Below, one piece after another: positions 1 through 7,771 of a DNA stretch of 12,687 bases. The notes beneath the pieces are model-generated. The model saw only the letters and a program-made list of their open reading frames with translations. It ran no database searches and was not told where the DNA came from. Within the stretch, counting starts at the first letter, position 1; each line of letters starts with the position of its first letter. This stretch comes from an uncultured Bdellovibrionales bacterium. Lineage in GTDB: Bacteria > Bdellovibrionota > Bdellovibrionia > Bdellovibrionales > JAMPXM01. The stretch lies in assembly GCA_937927435.1 (NCBI GenBank), contig CALBDW010000181.1:1-12687 (forward strand), read 5' to 3'. Position numbers and translations under genes: made by a program.

Positions 1-100
1 AGGCTAATGAGAGAATTTAAATTTTGAAAGAACCCGGCTTATGCCTAGCATACATCTAAACGCATCACATCTATGTGTTTGAAATGACTTGCAAGTGCTT

Positions 101-191
101 GATATGGCTAATGCCGAAAGAAGCCGAAATACGGCTGGAACGCGTGTATAGGGTAACCCCCTATCGAGAGTTCGAATCTCTCTCTCCGCCA
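101..191 (+). pseudogene. tRNA-Ser(GGA)-like remnant
   Basis: The 3' half reads like a class II serine tRNA: anticodon loop CTGGAAC (anticodon GGA) at about 134-140, a long variable arm closed by ATAGGG/CCCTAT around 147-163, a T arm with GAGAG and TTCGAAT at 166-177, and a genomically encoded GCCA end at 188-191. The 5' half is wrong. No GGAGAGA-type strand upstream pairs with the 3' acceptor strand TCTCTCC, the anticodon stem mispairs, and the D-arm region (108-125) only loosely resembles a serine D arm. The stretch after the T loop is also two bases short, as if a CT unit was lost from the CTCTCTCT run. It is best read as a decayed tRNA or the 3' fragment left by an integration event. A functional tRNA is unlikely. 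Confidence 0.6.
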
Positions 192-218
192 ATTTCCCCG
201 TCGCGGCTCTGAACGTTC

Positions 219-302
219 GGCTCTTCTCACTTAACTGGACATCGGGCTCTTCTCACTTAACTGGACATCGTTTGGCTCTTCTCACTTAACTGGACATCGT
301 TT
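219..302. repeat. Three near-tandem copies of a 26-bp IS end
   Basis: Three identical 26-base units, each starting GGCTCTTCTCACTTAAC and ending GGACATCG, lie at 219-244, 245-270 and 274-299. The first two abut directly; copies two and three are each followed by TTT. The third copy runs straight into the stop codon of the transposase remnant, so the unit is most simply the terminal inverted repeat of that insertion sequence, present three times. The GGCTCTT beginning fits ISL3-family ends as I remember them. No matching inverted copy was found on the far side of the transposase. Confidence 0.85.
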
Positions 303-971
303 CAAAATTCCTTTGTAAGACAAGCACTTAGGGTTCTCAGTCGGTAATTTCGGAAGCTCTTATATCCGAAAGCCCGCTTCTGGACGAGCTTTGCGAGGTT
401 GTTAATAGCTTCAGTCACGGCGTTTGTGTAGCGCCTTTCGAAGTAAACGAGGATCTCGTTTTTCCATCGCATCAGAGTTCGACGAAGACGCTTGATTTCA
501 CTGAGTGTCGAGTTTGCCATCTCGTCGATGAGTTTGCGGAACGCGCGGGTGGCTTTTCTAAACCCTTTGATCCGGTAGAACGAAGCAAGGCGTTCTTTCC
601 AGAAATAAAGTTCACGTAGCTTTGGATAAGGCACGAGGTGACGATCAAGAGTCATGCGTGTGAAGTAATCGAGTTTGTGGCGGCTTTTGAGGAGAAGTTT
701 ACGCCAGTTGAGTTGCTTTCGATGGCCGAAGATCTCTTTTCCGGCCTTCATGATGGCGGGGCTTAAGAGCCTTAATATATGGACCTTGGCTCCGACTATG
801 ACGGCGGTTAGCAAAAGCTTTTGAATAGGGGAACGGTAACCGTTTGAAAGATGTATGAGGGAGTGTGCATTGGGGGCAAATTCCAAACTTTTGCCGGACT
901 TTTTCGACCTCCCACATAAAGCCGTTTCGAAAAGGTCGGGTGGAGAGTAAATTTAGTTCCTTAGACAACAA
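302..971 (-). pseudogene. ISL3-family transposase, internally deleted and frameshifted
   Basis: Two fragments of one transposase are visible in different frames. The N-terminal piece (from about 971, TTG start) reads FMWEVEKVRQKFGICPQC, matching the first zinc-finger pair of ISL3 transposases. The C-terminal piece (302 to about 866) carries the characteristic family tail: RRTLMRWKNEILVYFERRYTNA, then KLVQKRAFGYKSFRNYRLRTL. The junction lies near 855-867. Roughly half of the usual protein of about 400 residues is missing, including the second zinc finger, the helix-turn-helix and the first catalytic aspartate. At the position of the family's D-K-F-H motif the sequence reads GAKVH, so the expected aspartate is alanine. 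The protein must be inactive. Family identity rests on the C-terminal motif. Confidence 0.85.
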
Positions 972-1057
972 GACAGCGATGAAGTTTGACTAGTTGCAAT
1001 ATCCACCGATTTGAAACGAGTTCTTTGTTCCTTGAGCAGCCGACTGAGCCTGGTTGT

Positions 1058-1086
1058 TTGACACCGTCGCAGCAAACCGATTCAAT
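1058..1086 (+). promoter_or_regulatory. Sigma-70-type promoter for the TRL-like lipoprotein gene
   Basis: A perfect -35 TTGACA at 1058-1063 is followed after 17 bases by TTCAAT at 1081-1086 (4 of 6 to TATAAT). Transcription would start near 1093, giving a leader of about 50 bases before the ATG at 1142. It lies outside the transposase remnant, so the lipoprotein gene does not depend on the IS for expression. Confidence 0.55.
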
Positions 1087-1141
1087 CTAATTCCATCATC
1101 GTCGTTTAACGAAAACCAAACCAACAACAAAGGATTGTTCG

Positions 1142-1450
1142 ATGAAATATTTCGCTTTGGTTCTGCTCGCTGGGTTGATGGCTGGATGCGCAACTGTTAT
1201 GAGCCGCAACGGTATGGGTCTCGTCTTTACGGATGTCAAAGACACCGTCATGGCGACCACGAACGTCGCGAGAACGAAGAAGGGTGAAGCCTGCGCAACC
1301 AATATCCTGTCGATCGTTTCCACTGGCGACATGTCGGTTGAAACCGCGAAGAGAAGCGCGGGCATCACGAAAGTTTCGTCGATCGATTATTCGCAGTACG
1401 CCGTCCTCGGGGTCTTCGCGAAAACTTGCACGATCGTGACGGGCGAATAA
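1142..1450 (+). CDS. TRL-like family lipoprotein
   Basis: A 102-residue protein with a short lipoprotein signal peptide (MKYFALVLLAGLMAGC). The lipidated cysteine is residue 16, and Ala at +2 predicts outer-membrane sorting. The body has the features of the TRL-like family: a GLVFTDVKD segment, then KKGEACATNILSIVSTGDMSVETA, AGITKVSSIDY and a final FAKTCTIVTG. The family is common in Gram-negative bacteria and its function is unknown. AAAGGA at 1129-1134 sits about seven bases before the ATG. The gene is monocistronic, with its own promoter upstream and a strong hairpin 30 bases after the stop. It has two cysteines in the mature body (47 and 97 by my count) that could form a disulfide. Confidence 0.85.
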   Translation: MKYFALVLLAGLMAGCATVMSRNGMGLVFTDVKDTVMATTNVARTKKGEACATNILSIVSTGDMSVETAKRSAGITKVSSIDYSQYAVLGVFAKTCTIVTGE

Positions 1451-1481
1451 GAAACCTGGATTCGCGAGGTCCCTTGAAAAT

Positions 1482-1511
1482 AAAAAGGCGACTCAAGTGA
1501 GTCGCCTTTTT
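1482..1511. terminator. Bidirectional intrinsic terminator
   Basis: A perfect 14-base inverted repeat (AAAAAGGCGACTCA / TGAGTCGCCTTTTT) is separated by two bases. It has an A-run on the left and a T-run on the right, so it can stop transcription from both sides. It sits between the ends of the convergent lipoprotein gene (stop 1450) and RND pump gene (stop 1536). Confidence 0.93.
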
Positions 1512-1535
1512 ATTGTTTCCATCCGCCTATCGGGT

Positions 1536-4500
1536 TTAGTTCATACTGGCTGTCGGACGGATTTTCTCCTCGTCTCTGATCTTCGACGCCTCGGGGTTTG
1601 AATTCAGCTGATCAAGATCGAAATCGTCGTGCTCGGGGAGTCCCGCGAGTCGGCGAGCCCAACGTAGGCACCAGCGGCGGAATCTTTCAATGTAAGAGAA
1701 CGCGGCTGGAACCACGACGAGCGTGAGCAGCGTCGAACTGATAACACCGCCGATAACGGCGATGCCCAAGCTCGTTCTTTGTCTCGAGGCCTCGTTGAGA
1801 CCGATCGCAATCGGGATCATGCCCGCAATCAGCGCGATCGACGTCATGAGAATCGGACGCAATCTAACGACACCGGCACGAATAACAGCCTCTTTAAAGT
1901 CCAGTCCCTTCGCTAGCAGTTGGTTTGTGTAGTCGACCAGAAGGATCGAGTTCTTCGTCGCGACACCGAGAAGTAAGACGATACCGATCATCGAGAAGAG
2001 GCTCATCGGCTCGTCGGAAATCAGGAGGGCGAAGAGCGCTCCGCAAATCGCCAGCGGCAGCACGAGCATGATCGTAAACGGAGTCACGAACGACTCATAA
2101 AGGCTTCCGAGCACCAAGTAGATGAACAGGATGCCGAGCGTGAGAGCGATGAACATGCTCTCCTGGAGCTCCTGGAAGCTTTCGGCCTGACCTACGAATT
2201 TGTAGCGCATGTCGGGATCCATTTTGATCTCCGATTCGAGTAGGCGTTTCACTTCCGCCATTGCGGACGCCATACCGGGTCCTTTCGGGTTAATGTCGGC
2301 TTCCAGGGCGTAGTAACGGCCGCGATCTTGTCTGGTGACTTTCGTCGGACCGATCGCATCGACAGCTTTCGCGACATCGCGCAAGCGAACCTGGCGGCCG
2401 TTTACGTTCGGGACGTAAATGTGGTCAAACTGCTCACGCAGGTTCCGTTGGTCTTCCTGCAAGCGAACGCGAATTTTATATTCCTGTCCTTTCTCGCGAT
2501 AGACCGCGGGCGTCGAGCCCTCAACCAGCGTACGCAGTTCGGAGCCGATCGCGGAGGTCAAGACACCAAGTCTTTCCGCCTTCTTTTTGTCGGGGACCAC
2601 TTGGAACTCCGGTTTACCAGGACGGAACGAAACGTCGACGTCCGTCAAAGCCGGATGGTCTTTCATGCGGTCGTAAAGCTGTTGGACAACTTCTTGGATG
2701 CGGTTCAGGTCATTACCCAAAATGTTGACCGTAAATGCCCGCTGGCTTCCGCCGAAAATGCCGATGTCGGTCACGATCGGCGAGGCGTGAGGGAACGCCT
2801 TCAGCTGTTCGCGGAGCATGGCTTTGAATTGGGACGTATTCACGTTTCTTTCTTTCGCCGGAACGAGTTCGACGAAAATTTGCGCCGTGTTCGATTCACC
2901 AGTGAACCCGCCAACGATCAATGTGGAGTTTTTGACCTCTTTGTTATTGCGGATCGCTTCGTCAATCTCCAAGCTGATCCGGCTCATCTCTTCGAGGTTC
3001 GTACCCGGAGTCGTCTCCAGCTGAACGATGAATTCACCGGTATCCGTCGCCGGAATGAATGTCATCGGAATGAACCGGGCCACACCCAGGCTGATGATGA
3101 AGATGCCGAGCGCGGAGCCAATCGTAATGAACGGGTGTCGCAGTACGACGTGCAGGACTTTTTCGTAAATGTGTTCAAGCCAGGTTTGGAACCGGTCGAA
3201 GCCCGCCAGCATGGGCCCTGCGATCTTGCCCCAAAGGCCTTTGCGCGATTTATGGGGACCATGGTCGCCCCCGGCCGCGAAGTAAGCCGAAAGCATCGGC
3301 GCCGTGGTAATGGCGTCGAACAAACTGATCATCATCGCGAAGCAAACTGACAAGCCGAACTGACGGAACATTTGCCCCACGATCCCTTTCAAGAAGCCGA
3401 TTGGTCCGAAAACCGAGATAATCGCGAAAGTCGTCGCGATGACGGCGAGTAAGACCTCTTTCGTCCCGTCGGATGCGGCTTGGATCGGGTGTTTACCCAT
3501 TTCGACGTGCCGGAAGATGTTCTCGCGCACGACGATCGCGTCGTCGATCAAGAGACCGACCGCTATACTGAGCGCCAAAAGCGTCATGATGTTCACCGTG
3601 AATCCGGCGAGCGACATGAGGAAGAATGCGCCGATCAACGATGTCGGCAGGGAAAGTCCCGTGATAATGGTCGAGCGACCGCTGCCCAAGAAGAAATAAA
3701 CAACGATGACCGTCAAAATGATACCGATGATAATGGACTCATAAACGTCGTCCACGTTCGCCCGGATCATTTTCGATCCGTCGCGGAGAACGATAAACTG
3801 CGCGTCGCTGTTTTGAGCCTTAAACTCGGCGTTGATCTCCTCAACACGTTTCTTAACCGCGTCGGCGACTGCAATCGTGTTGGCTTTAGATTGCCGGTAC
3901 ACGACGAGGAAGATCATCCGGTTTCCGTTCGAGTATGCGCGGTTCGTTTCATCTTTGACCGTGTCGCGCACTTTTCCGATATCGTTGACCGTGACCGGAA
4001 TATCGTTCCCGAAGAAGCTGACGACCGTTGAGCCGATGGCGTCGATGTTCTCGAACTCCCCGATGGTCCGGAATGTCGTCTCGTTTTTACCCTCGTTGAT
4101 TTTACCGGCGGGGATCGTCACTCCTGTCGCTGCCAGTTTTTGTACGACAGCGGTTGCGGAAAGCTCATATTCTTCGAGTTTGCGACGGTCGAGCTCGATG
4201 TGAATTTCACGCTCTCGACCGCCGGCAACCGTAACTTTACCGACTTGGTTAACCTGTTCGATTTTGGGCCGGACGTAATCGTCGGCAAGGTCGAAAAGCT
4301 GAGCATCTGTCAGACTCGGGGCTCGCAAACCGAGAATGAGAATGGGTGAGTCGGACGGGTCGATCCTTTGAATAATTGGTTCTTCGATGTCCGAAGGCAA
4401 TTGCCTGCGGATCATCGAAACTTTGTCCCGCACCTGCTGTTCCGCGTAGTTGAGGTCCGTTTCGGAGGTGAATTCGGCGATAACCGTGCTCACGCCTTCG

Positions 4501-4754
4501 GTGTTTTCCGAACGGAGTGTCTTGATCCCCGTGACCGTGCTCAATTGGTCCTCGATGACTTTCGAAACCAGGGTCTCGACTTCCTCGGGGCCGGCACCCG
4601 GGTAGATTGTCGTGACGGCGACGATCGGAAGTGTGAGGTCGGGAAACAAGTCGACCGGCATGTTTCTCAGCGACAGAAGTCCCACTGACATCAGGGCTGT
4701 GAGTAAGGCCGTGATAAAGACGGGTCGCTTAATCGAAAGATCGGCCAGATTCAT
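1536..4754 (-). CDS. RND efflux permease, AcrB/HAE1 family
   Basis: This 1072-residue inner-membrane pump has the usual length and layout of the hydrophobe/amphiphile RND family: TM1 at about 12-30, a large periplasmic loop, TM2-6 at about 340-490, TM7 near 542-560, a second periplasmic loop, and TM8-12 at about 866-1022. The proton relay is intact: GLLIDDAIVV in TM4 gives Asp404 and Asp405, and GVATKNSILLVDY in TM10 gives Lys934. The N-terminal NLADLSIKRPVF and the PGAGPEEVE segment are also typical. Substrate cannot be told from sequence. The start ATG overlaps the stop of the upstream TolC-like gene as ATGA, and its Shine-Dalgarno GGAGGT lies inside that gene, so translation is coupled. 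No membrane fusion protein is encoded alongside, which is odd for a tripartite pump. The last 50 residues form a charged cytoplasmic tail. Confidence 0.96.
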   Translation of the reverse strand: MNLADLSIKRPVFITALLTALMSVGLLSLRNMPVDLFPDLTLPIVAVTTIYPGAGPEEVETLVSKVIEDQLSTVTGIKTLRSENTEGVSTVIAEFTSETDLNYAEQQVRDKVSMIRRQLPSDIEEPIIQRIDPSDSPILILGLRAPSLTDAQLFDLADDYVRPKIEQVNQVGKVTVAGGREREIHIELDRRKLEEYELSATAVVQKLAATGVTIPAGKINEGKNETTFRTIGEFENIDAIGSTVVSFFGNDIPVTVNDIGKVRDTVKDETNRAYSNGNRMIFLVVYRQSKANTIAVADAVKKRVEEINAEFKAQNSDAQFIVLRDGSKMIRANVDDVYESIIIGIILTVIVVYFFLGSGRSTIITGLSLPTSLIGAFFLMSLAGFTVNIMTLLALSIAVGLLIDDAIVVRENIFRHVEMGKHPIQAASDGTKEVLLAVIATTFAIISVFGPIGFLKGIVGQMFRQFGLSVCFAMMISLFDAITTAPMLSAYFAAGGDHGPHKSRKGLWGKIAGPMLAGFDRFQTWLEHIYEKVLHVVLRHPFITIGSALGIFIISLGVARFIPMTFIPATDTGEFIVQLETTPGTNLEEMSRISLEIDEAIRNNKEVKNSTLIVGGFTGESNTAQIFVELVPAKERNVNTSQFKAMLREQLKAFPHASPIVTDIGIFGGSQRAFTVNILGNDLNRIQEVVQQLYDRMKDHPALTDVDVSFRPGKPEFQVVPDKKKAERLGVLTSAIGSELRTLVEGSTPAVYREKGQEYKIRVRLQEDQRNLREQFDHIYVPNVNGRQVRLRDVAKAVDAIGPTKVTRQDRGRYYALEADINPKGPGMASAMAEVKRLLESEIKMDPDMRYKFVGQAESFQELQESMFIALTLGILFIYLVLGSLYESFVTPFTIMLVLPLAICGALFALLISDEPMSLFSMIGIVLLLGVATKNSILLVDYTNQLLAKGLDFKEAVIRAGVVRLRPILMTSIALIAGMIPIAIGLNEASRQRTSLGIAVIGGVISSTLLTLVVVPAAFSYIERFRRWCLRWARRLAGLPEHDDFDLDQLNSNPEASKIRDEEKIRPTASMN

Positions 4755-6211
4755 TGTTTACCTCCGAACGTCTTTAACTGGCTGTAGATGGCGAGGACCT
4801 GCTGCGCGAGACGGATCCTGTTCAATTGGGCGTTCGCGTAATCGCTTTCAAACATAATCACTTGGTAAGTCGTGGTGCGGCCGCGGCTAAGACGGGCGCG
4901 TTCGGCGTCGAGTTTCGCTTTTTGGACCTGCTCGAGCTTACGCGCAATTTCGAGATTCCGTTTGCTTTCTTCGAGCCGTTGAACCAGGTCCGCCCATTCG
5001 CGGTCGGCCTCGAACGCTTTCCTTCTGAACGCCATCTCCGCGCTCTCGGCAGCGGCCTGGTAACCTTCGCGAACGCGTGAAGCGAGGCTTTGATTCAGAG
5101 GGATATTCAAGCGGACTCCAATCGTGTAGTTGGGATGTTCGGTCCCGAACGACTCGGAAATGGCGGCGCCGCTATCGGCGTCGCGACCGTTTAAACCGGC
5201 CGTCAGGAAGGCTTCGAGAGTCGGCTTGGCCGCTTCGAGCCCAAGTCGACTCGAGGCTTGGGCCGCCCGCACTTGCGCTTCAGCTGCTTTGACGTCCGCG
5301 CGTTTATCCTTCCGTTCCGGAACGCGAAGACTTTTGATTAAGTCGTCAGTGATGGGCTGCAGTTTTTCAGGAACAGTGTCGGAGTTCACGCCTCTCATCG
5401 TATTGAAGGCCCGGGCCGCGGCTGTTTCTTCCATTTCGGCTTGTTGCAATTCGATTTGGCGGGCGGCCACGGCGGCGTCTTGTTGCAGGAGATCCGACCG
5501 GTCGGCTAAGTTCAGGCGAACGCGTTCAGCCGTCCAATTGCGTCCTTTTTTAGTGCGATCAAGATTTTCTTTCGCGGCGACCAGCGCCTCTCTTGCCACC
5601 GCGAGACGCCAATACGCGTTTTCGGCGGCTTGCCGCAGTTGGATTTGAGTGTATTGCTCTGTGAACCTCTGCGCTTGGATATCGGCTTCTTTCGCTTCGA
5701 TCGCCGCCTTCGTTTCGGAGCCGAAACCGTTCCTCCACAACGACTGGGTCAATTCAAGAACAGGACCCGTCGTGTAGAAGTGCGACGGATTAATGAATTG
5801 CGGGTTGGCCCCCACGATTTCGGTGTCGACGTATTGATAATAGAGTTTCGCGTCCAAACCAAAAGTGGTCTTCTGCGCGAAACCTAAAGAATAAACCTTG
5901 GTGGCGGTTTCATTCCCCATAATTGTGGGTGACGATTGTTCTCTTTTATCGGAACCCATTTGAGCGGTGCCGAAGAGGTAAGGCGTGGTCATCAACCTCC
6001 ACTCGTCTGAACGAAGTTCGAGACCTTTCTCCGCTCGGCTTGACCGTTGAAAAGCGTCGTTATGCTTCTCGACTTGGTTCAAATAGTCGTTCAGCGTTAA
6101 TAAACTTTGTTGTTGCGCCGATACCGGCATGGACACCAGCATGTTGAAGATCACTGGCGCCGCGATCAGCTGTGCGAGCCCCGGAGCCCTCCGCTTAAGC
6201 TGGCTTTTCAT
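4751..6211 (-). CDS. TolC-like outer-membrane efflux protein
   Basis: A 486-residue outer-membrane channel with a Sec signal peptide (basic n-region KSQLKRR, cleavage likely after SMPVSA at residue 32). Two outer-membrane-efflux repeats follow. Each has a beta region (about 105-160 and 330-375) and long amphipathic helices. The turns near the periplasmic tip are NLADRSDLLQQ (about 234-244) and LSRGRTTTYQVIMFE (about 441-455). I chose the ATG at 6211 and not the in-frame one at 6265: AGGAGGAA at 6214-6221 directly precedes it and the signal peptide then starts correctly. It is the first gene of a two-gene operon with the RND pump, overlapping it by four bases, so channel and pump are made together. 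The periplasmic adaptor must come from elsewhere. Confidence 0.93.
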   Translation of the reverse strand: MKSQLKRRAPGLAQLIAAPVIFNMLVSMPVSAQQQSLLTLNDYLNQVEKHNDAFQRSSRAEKGLELRSDEWRLMTTPYLFGTAQMGSDKREQSSPTIMGNETATKVYSLGFAQKTTFGLDAKLYYQYVDTEIVGANPQFINPSHFYTTGPVLELTQSLWRNGFGSETKAAIEAKEADIQAQRFTEQYTQIQLRQAAENAYWRLAVAREALVAAKENLDRTKKGRNWTAERVRLNLADRSDLLQQDAAVAARQIELQQAEMEETAAARAFNTMRGVNSDTVPEKLQPITDDLIKSLRVPERKDKRADVKAAEAQVRAAQASSRLGLEAAKPTLEAFLTAGLNGRDADSGAAISESFGTEHPNYTIGVRLNIPLNQSLASRVREGYQAAAESAEMAFRRKAFEADREWADLVQRLEESKRNLEIARKLEQVQKAKLDAERARLSRGRTTTYQVIMFESDYANAQLNRIRLAQQVLAIYSQLKTFGGKQ

Positions 6212-6576
6212 CGTTCCTCCTGTTCCAGGACGAGTTAATCCCGCCATCAAAAATCCGGTCTGCATTCAAGCCAACTAGATTTTATGCCTTGCACCTTTCA
6301 GTGAGATTGCGTCGAACTTTAAATTTAGCAGTCGCGCCGTTTTGATGGAATAGAGCATTCCGTTTAAGCTGAGCGCCACGACCTTGGACGCAATGGACTT
6401 ATTTATGATTCCAGCAAGACAAACGGACGTCGCAGCAGGAAAGTGCTGGAACGTTTGATCTTGTCGAATCGCCTTTAGGCGTGGATTGCCCTGTGGATTG
6501 TGTTGGTTTCTTCGTACCTATGCGATCGTTTTCAAGATTTTTCTAGACCCAGGTCCGGCTCCCGAAACGGCGGTAG
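6212..6576. other. 365-base gap upstream of the efflux operon
   Basis: No convincing gene is seen between the acyltransferase stop and the TolC-like start; both neighbours run leftward. The stretch should hold the efflux promoter, but I find no confident -35/-10 pair. The best -10-like box is TAAAAT on the minus strand near 6280, without a matching -35. A nested hairpin lies at 6420-6457: outer arms CAAACG/CGTTTG and inner arms CAGCA/TGCTG. A short CGCC-TTTA-GGCG hairpin is at 6470-6481. Neither is followed by a T-run on the minus strand, so neither looks like a terminator for the acyltransferase gene. Confidence 0.5.
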
Positions 6577-7476
6577 TCACGCGGACTCGGACTTCAGTCG
6601 AGTAAGCAAAGCGTCTTTATTCGCCCATATGTCTTGAACCCAGTCTCGCACGAGTTCGCGAAACTTTTCTTCATCCCGGAGCCTAAGTTCGAACAAGTCC
6701 CTTGGAATTTCGTGCTTTTGAATCCGCACGATGACGCGATTGAGTTTTCCCGAAAGCAGGCCCCAAAGATTCTGAACCCCTTCCGGGTAATGGATTGTGA
6801 CGTCGATAAACCTGTCGAACTGTTGGCCCATGGCGCTTAAAACCATTGAGATCCCGCCCACTTTAGGCATGAGGAGGTTCTGGTACCTCGAGTTCTGCCC
6901 TATTCGCTTAAGGGGCGAGTAACGGGTGCCTTCCAGAAAATTCAAAATAGAGACGTGCTTATCTTTGAAGCGGGCGCAAGCGCGACGAATCGTTTCAAAA
7001 TCTTGTCCTCGTTTTTCCGGATGCGCCGCTAGATATTCTTTCGAATAACGCTTCATGAACGGGAAATCCAACAGCCAGCAAGCCGTCCCGATGATCGGGA
7101 GATAGCGCAGTTCGTGTTTCAAGAAAAAGCGCAAAAGCGGGACCTTGCCCGTGAACACATGGCAGAGAACGACGATGTCAACCCAGGACTGGTGGTTCGC
7201 GCAAATAAGATAAGAACGATCACGACGAAATCCTTCCAGTCCGCTGATGTCCCAGTGGATTTTGTGAAGCAATGCGAGCCCGAAATTATTCGCTTTGATC
7301 CAATATTCGGCGACGCGCGTGAGAGCGTCGCTGCAGGAGCGCTTGAAACTCTTTAAGGGGACCATCGCCCGAACTGCGGCCACTCCGAAAAGCGGAAAGG
7401 ACCAAAAGAGAGTGTTTAACGCCAGATAAACGGCGGCGAAAACACCTTTGATCGGCGAAGGAAGAAAACTCAGCAT
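6577..7476 (-). CDS. yihG: YihG-type lysophospholipid acyltransferase (PlsC superfamily)
   Basis: A 299-residue membrane acyltransferase that transfers fatty acyl groups to lysophosphatidic acid or lysophospholipids at the inner membrane. The catalytic H-X4-D motif is NHQSWVD (His95, Asp100), and the acyl-acceptor motif is FLEGTR (around 181-185). Between them the block FFLKHELRYLPIIGTACW followed by LDFPFMKRYSKEYL is the signature of the YihG/LCLAT1 branch, distinct from housekeeping PlsC. The SGKLNRVIV and WANKDALLTRL segments near the C terminus also match E. coli YihG, as does the length. A hydrophobic N-terminal segment (about 10-40) anchors it. AAGAGGT at 7484-7490 precedes the ATG. It is transcribed away from the Pro/Gly-rich secreted protein gene and has no clear terminator before the efflux operon, so read-through into that operon is possible. 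Confidence 0.88.
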   Translation of the reverse strand: MLSFLPSPIKGVFAAVYLALNTLFWSFPLFGVAAVRAMVPLKSFKRSCSDALTRVAEYWIKANNFGLALLHKIHWDISGLEGFRRDRSYLICANHQSWVDIVVLCHVFTGKVPLLRFFLKHELRYLPIIGTACWLLDFPFMKRYSKEYLAAHPEKRGQDFETIRRACARFKDKHVSILNFLEGTRYSPLKRIGQNSRYQNLLMPKVGGISMVLSAMGQQFDRFIDVTIHYPEGVQNLWGLLSGKLNRVIVRIQKHEIPRDLFELRLRDEEKFRELVRDWVQDIWANKDALLTRLKSESA

Positions 7477-7699
7477 GCGATCGACCTCTTTGAGCGGAAC
7501 ACAATCATGAAGTCCTCGCCGGAATCAACCATCCAGATGAGCCCCGGCGATTTGTCGAGATATCTACAAATTTTCTGTGTTTATGAAATCAATTGCAATT
7601 CGGCGGTGTCTAAACGATCCCAGATGCCCTGTTAAGAAAGAAAGTTCTTCATTAATGGGCCGCGGATCACAGTTGCGCTCCAGCGTTGCGAATTTGGGC

Positions 7700-7728
7700 G
7701 TGACGTTGGGCCCTAGGGAAAATATAAG
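7700..7728 (+). promoter_or_regulatory. Sigma-70-type promoter for the Pro/Gly-rich secreted protein gene
   Basis: GTGACG at 7700-7705 (4 of 6 to TTGACA) and TATAAG at 7723-7728 (5 of 6 to TATAAT) are separated by exactly 17 bases. Transcription would start near 7735, giving a leader of under 40 bases with AAGGAG about eight bases before the ATG at 7772. Confidence 0.5.
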
Positions 7729-7771
7729 TCCGGCGCGCAAGCAAAATGAATTCGATTCAAGGAGTGGCTTA

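Larger units (their letters stand above)
219..971 (-). mobile_element. Remnant of an ISL3-family insertion sequence
   Basis: The element consists of the triplicated terminal repeat plus a broken transposase read leftward. One end is clear (219-302). The opposite end, which should carry an inverted copy reading ATGTCCAGTTAAGTGAG just past 971, is absent, so the outer boundary at about 971 is only the limit of recognisable transposase sequence. With one end and the catalytic core lost, the copy cannot move by itself. Base composition looks more AT-rich than the efflux genes to the right, as expected for acquired DNA. Confidence 0.8.

Noticed and set aside
4..192. 62-codon open frame on the minus strand at the left edge
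   Set aside because: It overlaps the tRNA-Ser-like sequence and has no protein features.
219..302. Possible CRISPR array from three identical repeats
   Set aside because: The copies are separated by zero and three bases, so there are no spacers, and they sit at the end of a transposase remnant; an IS end repeat explains them.
2328..3350. Long 340-codon open frame on the plus strand
   Set aside because: It is antisense to the RND pump gene, whose protein is unmistakable, and its translation has no recognisable domain. It is a codon-bias shadow.
6212..6576. A degraded membrane fusion protein gene in the gap upstream of the TolC-like gene
   Set aside because: No adaptor-like segment could be recognised in any frame by eye, so there is no positive evidence for a remnant.
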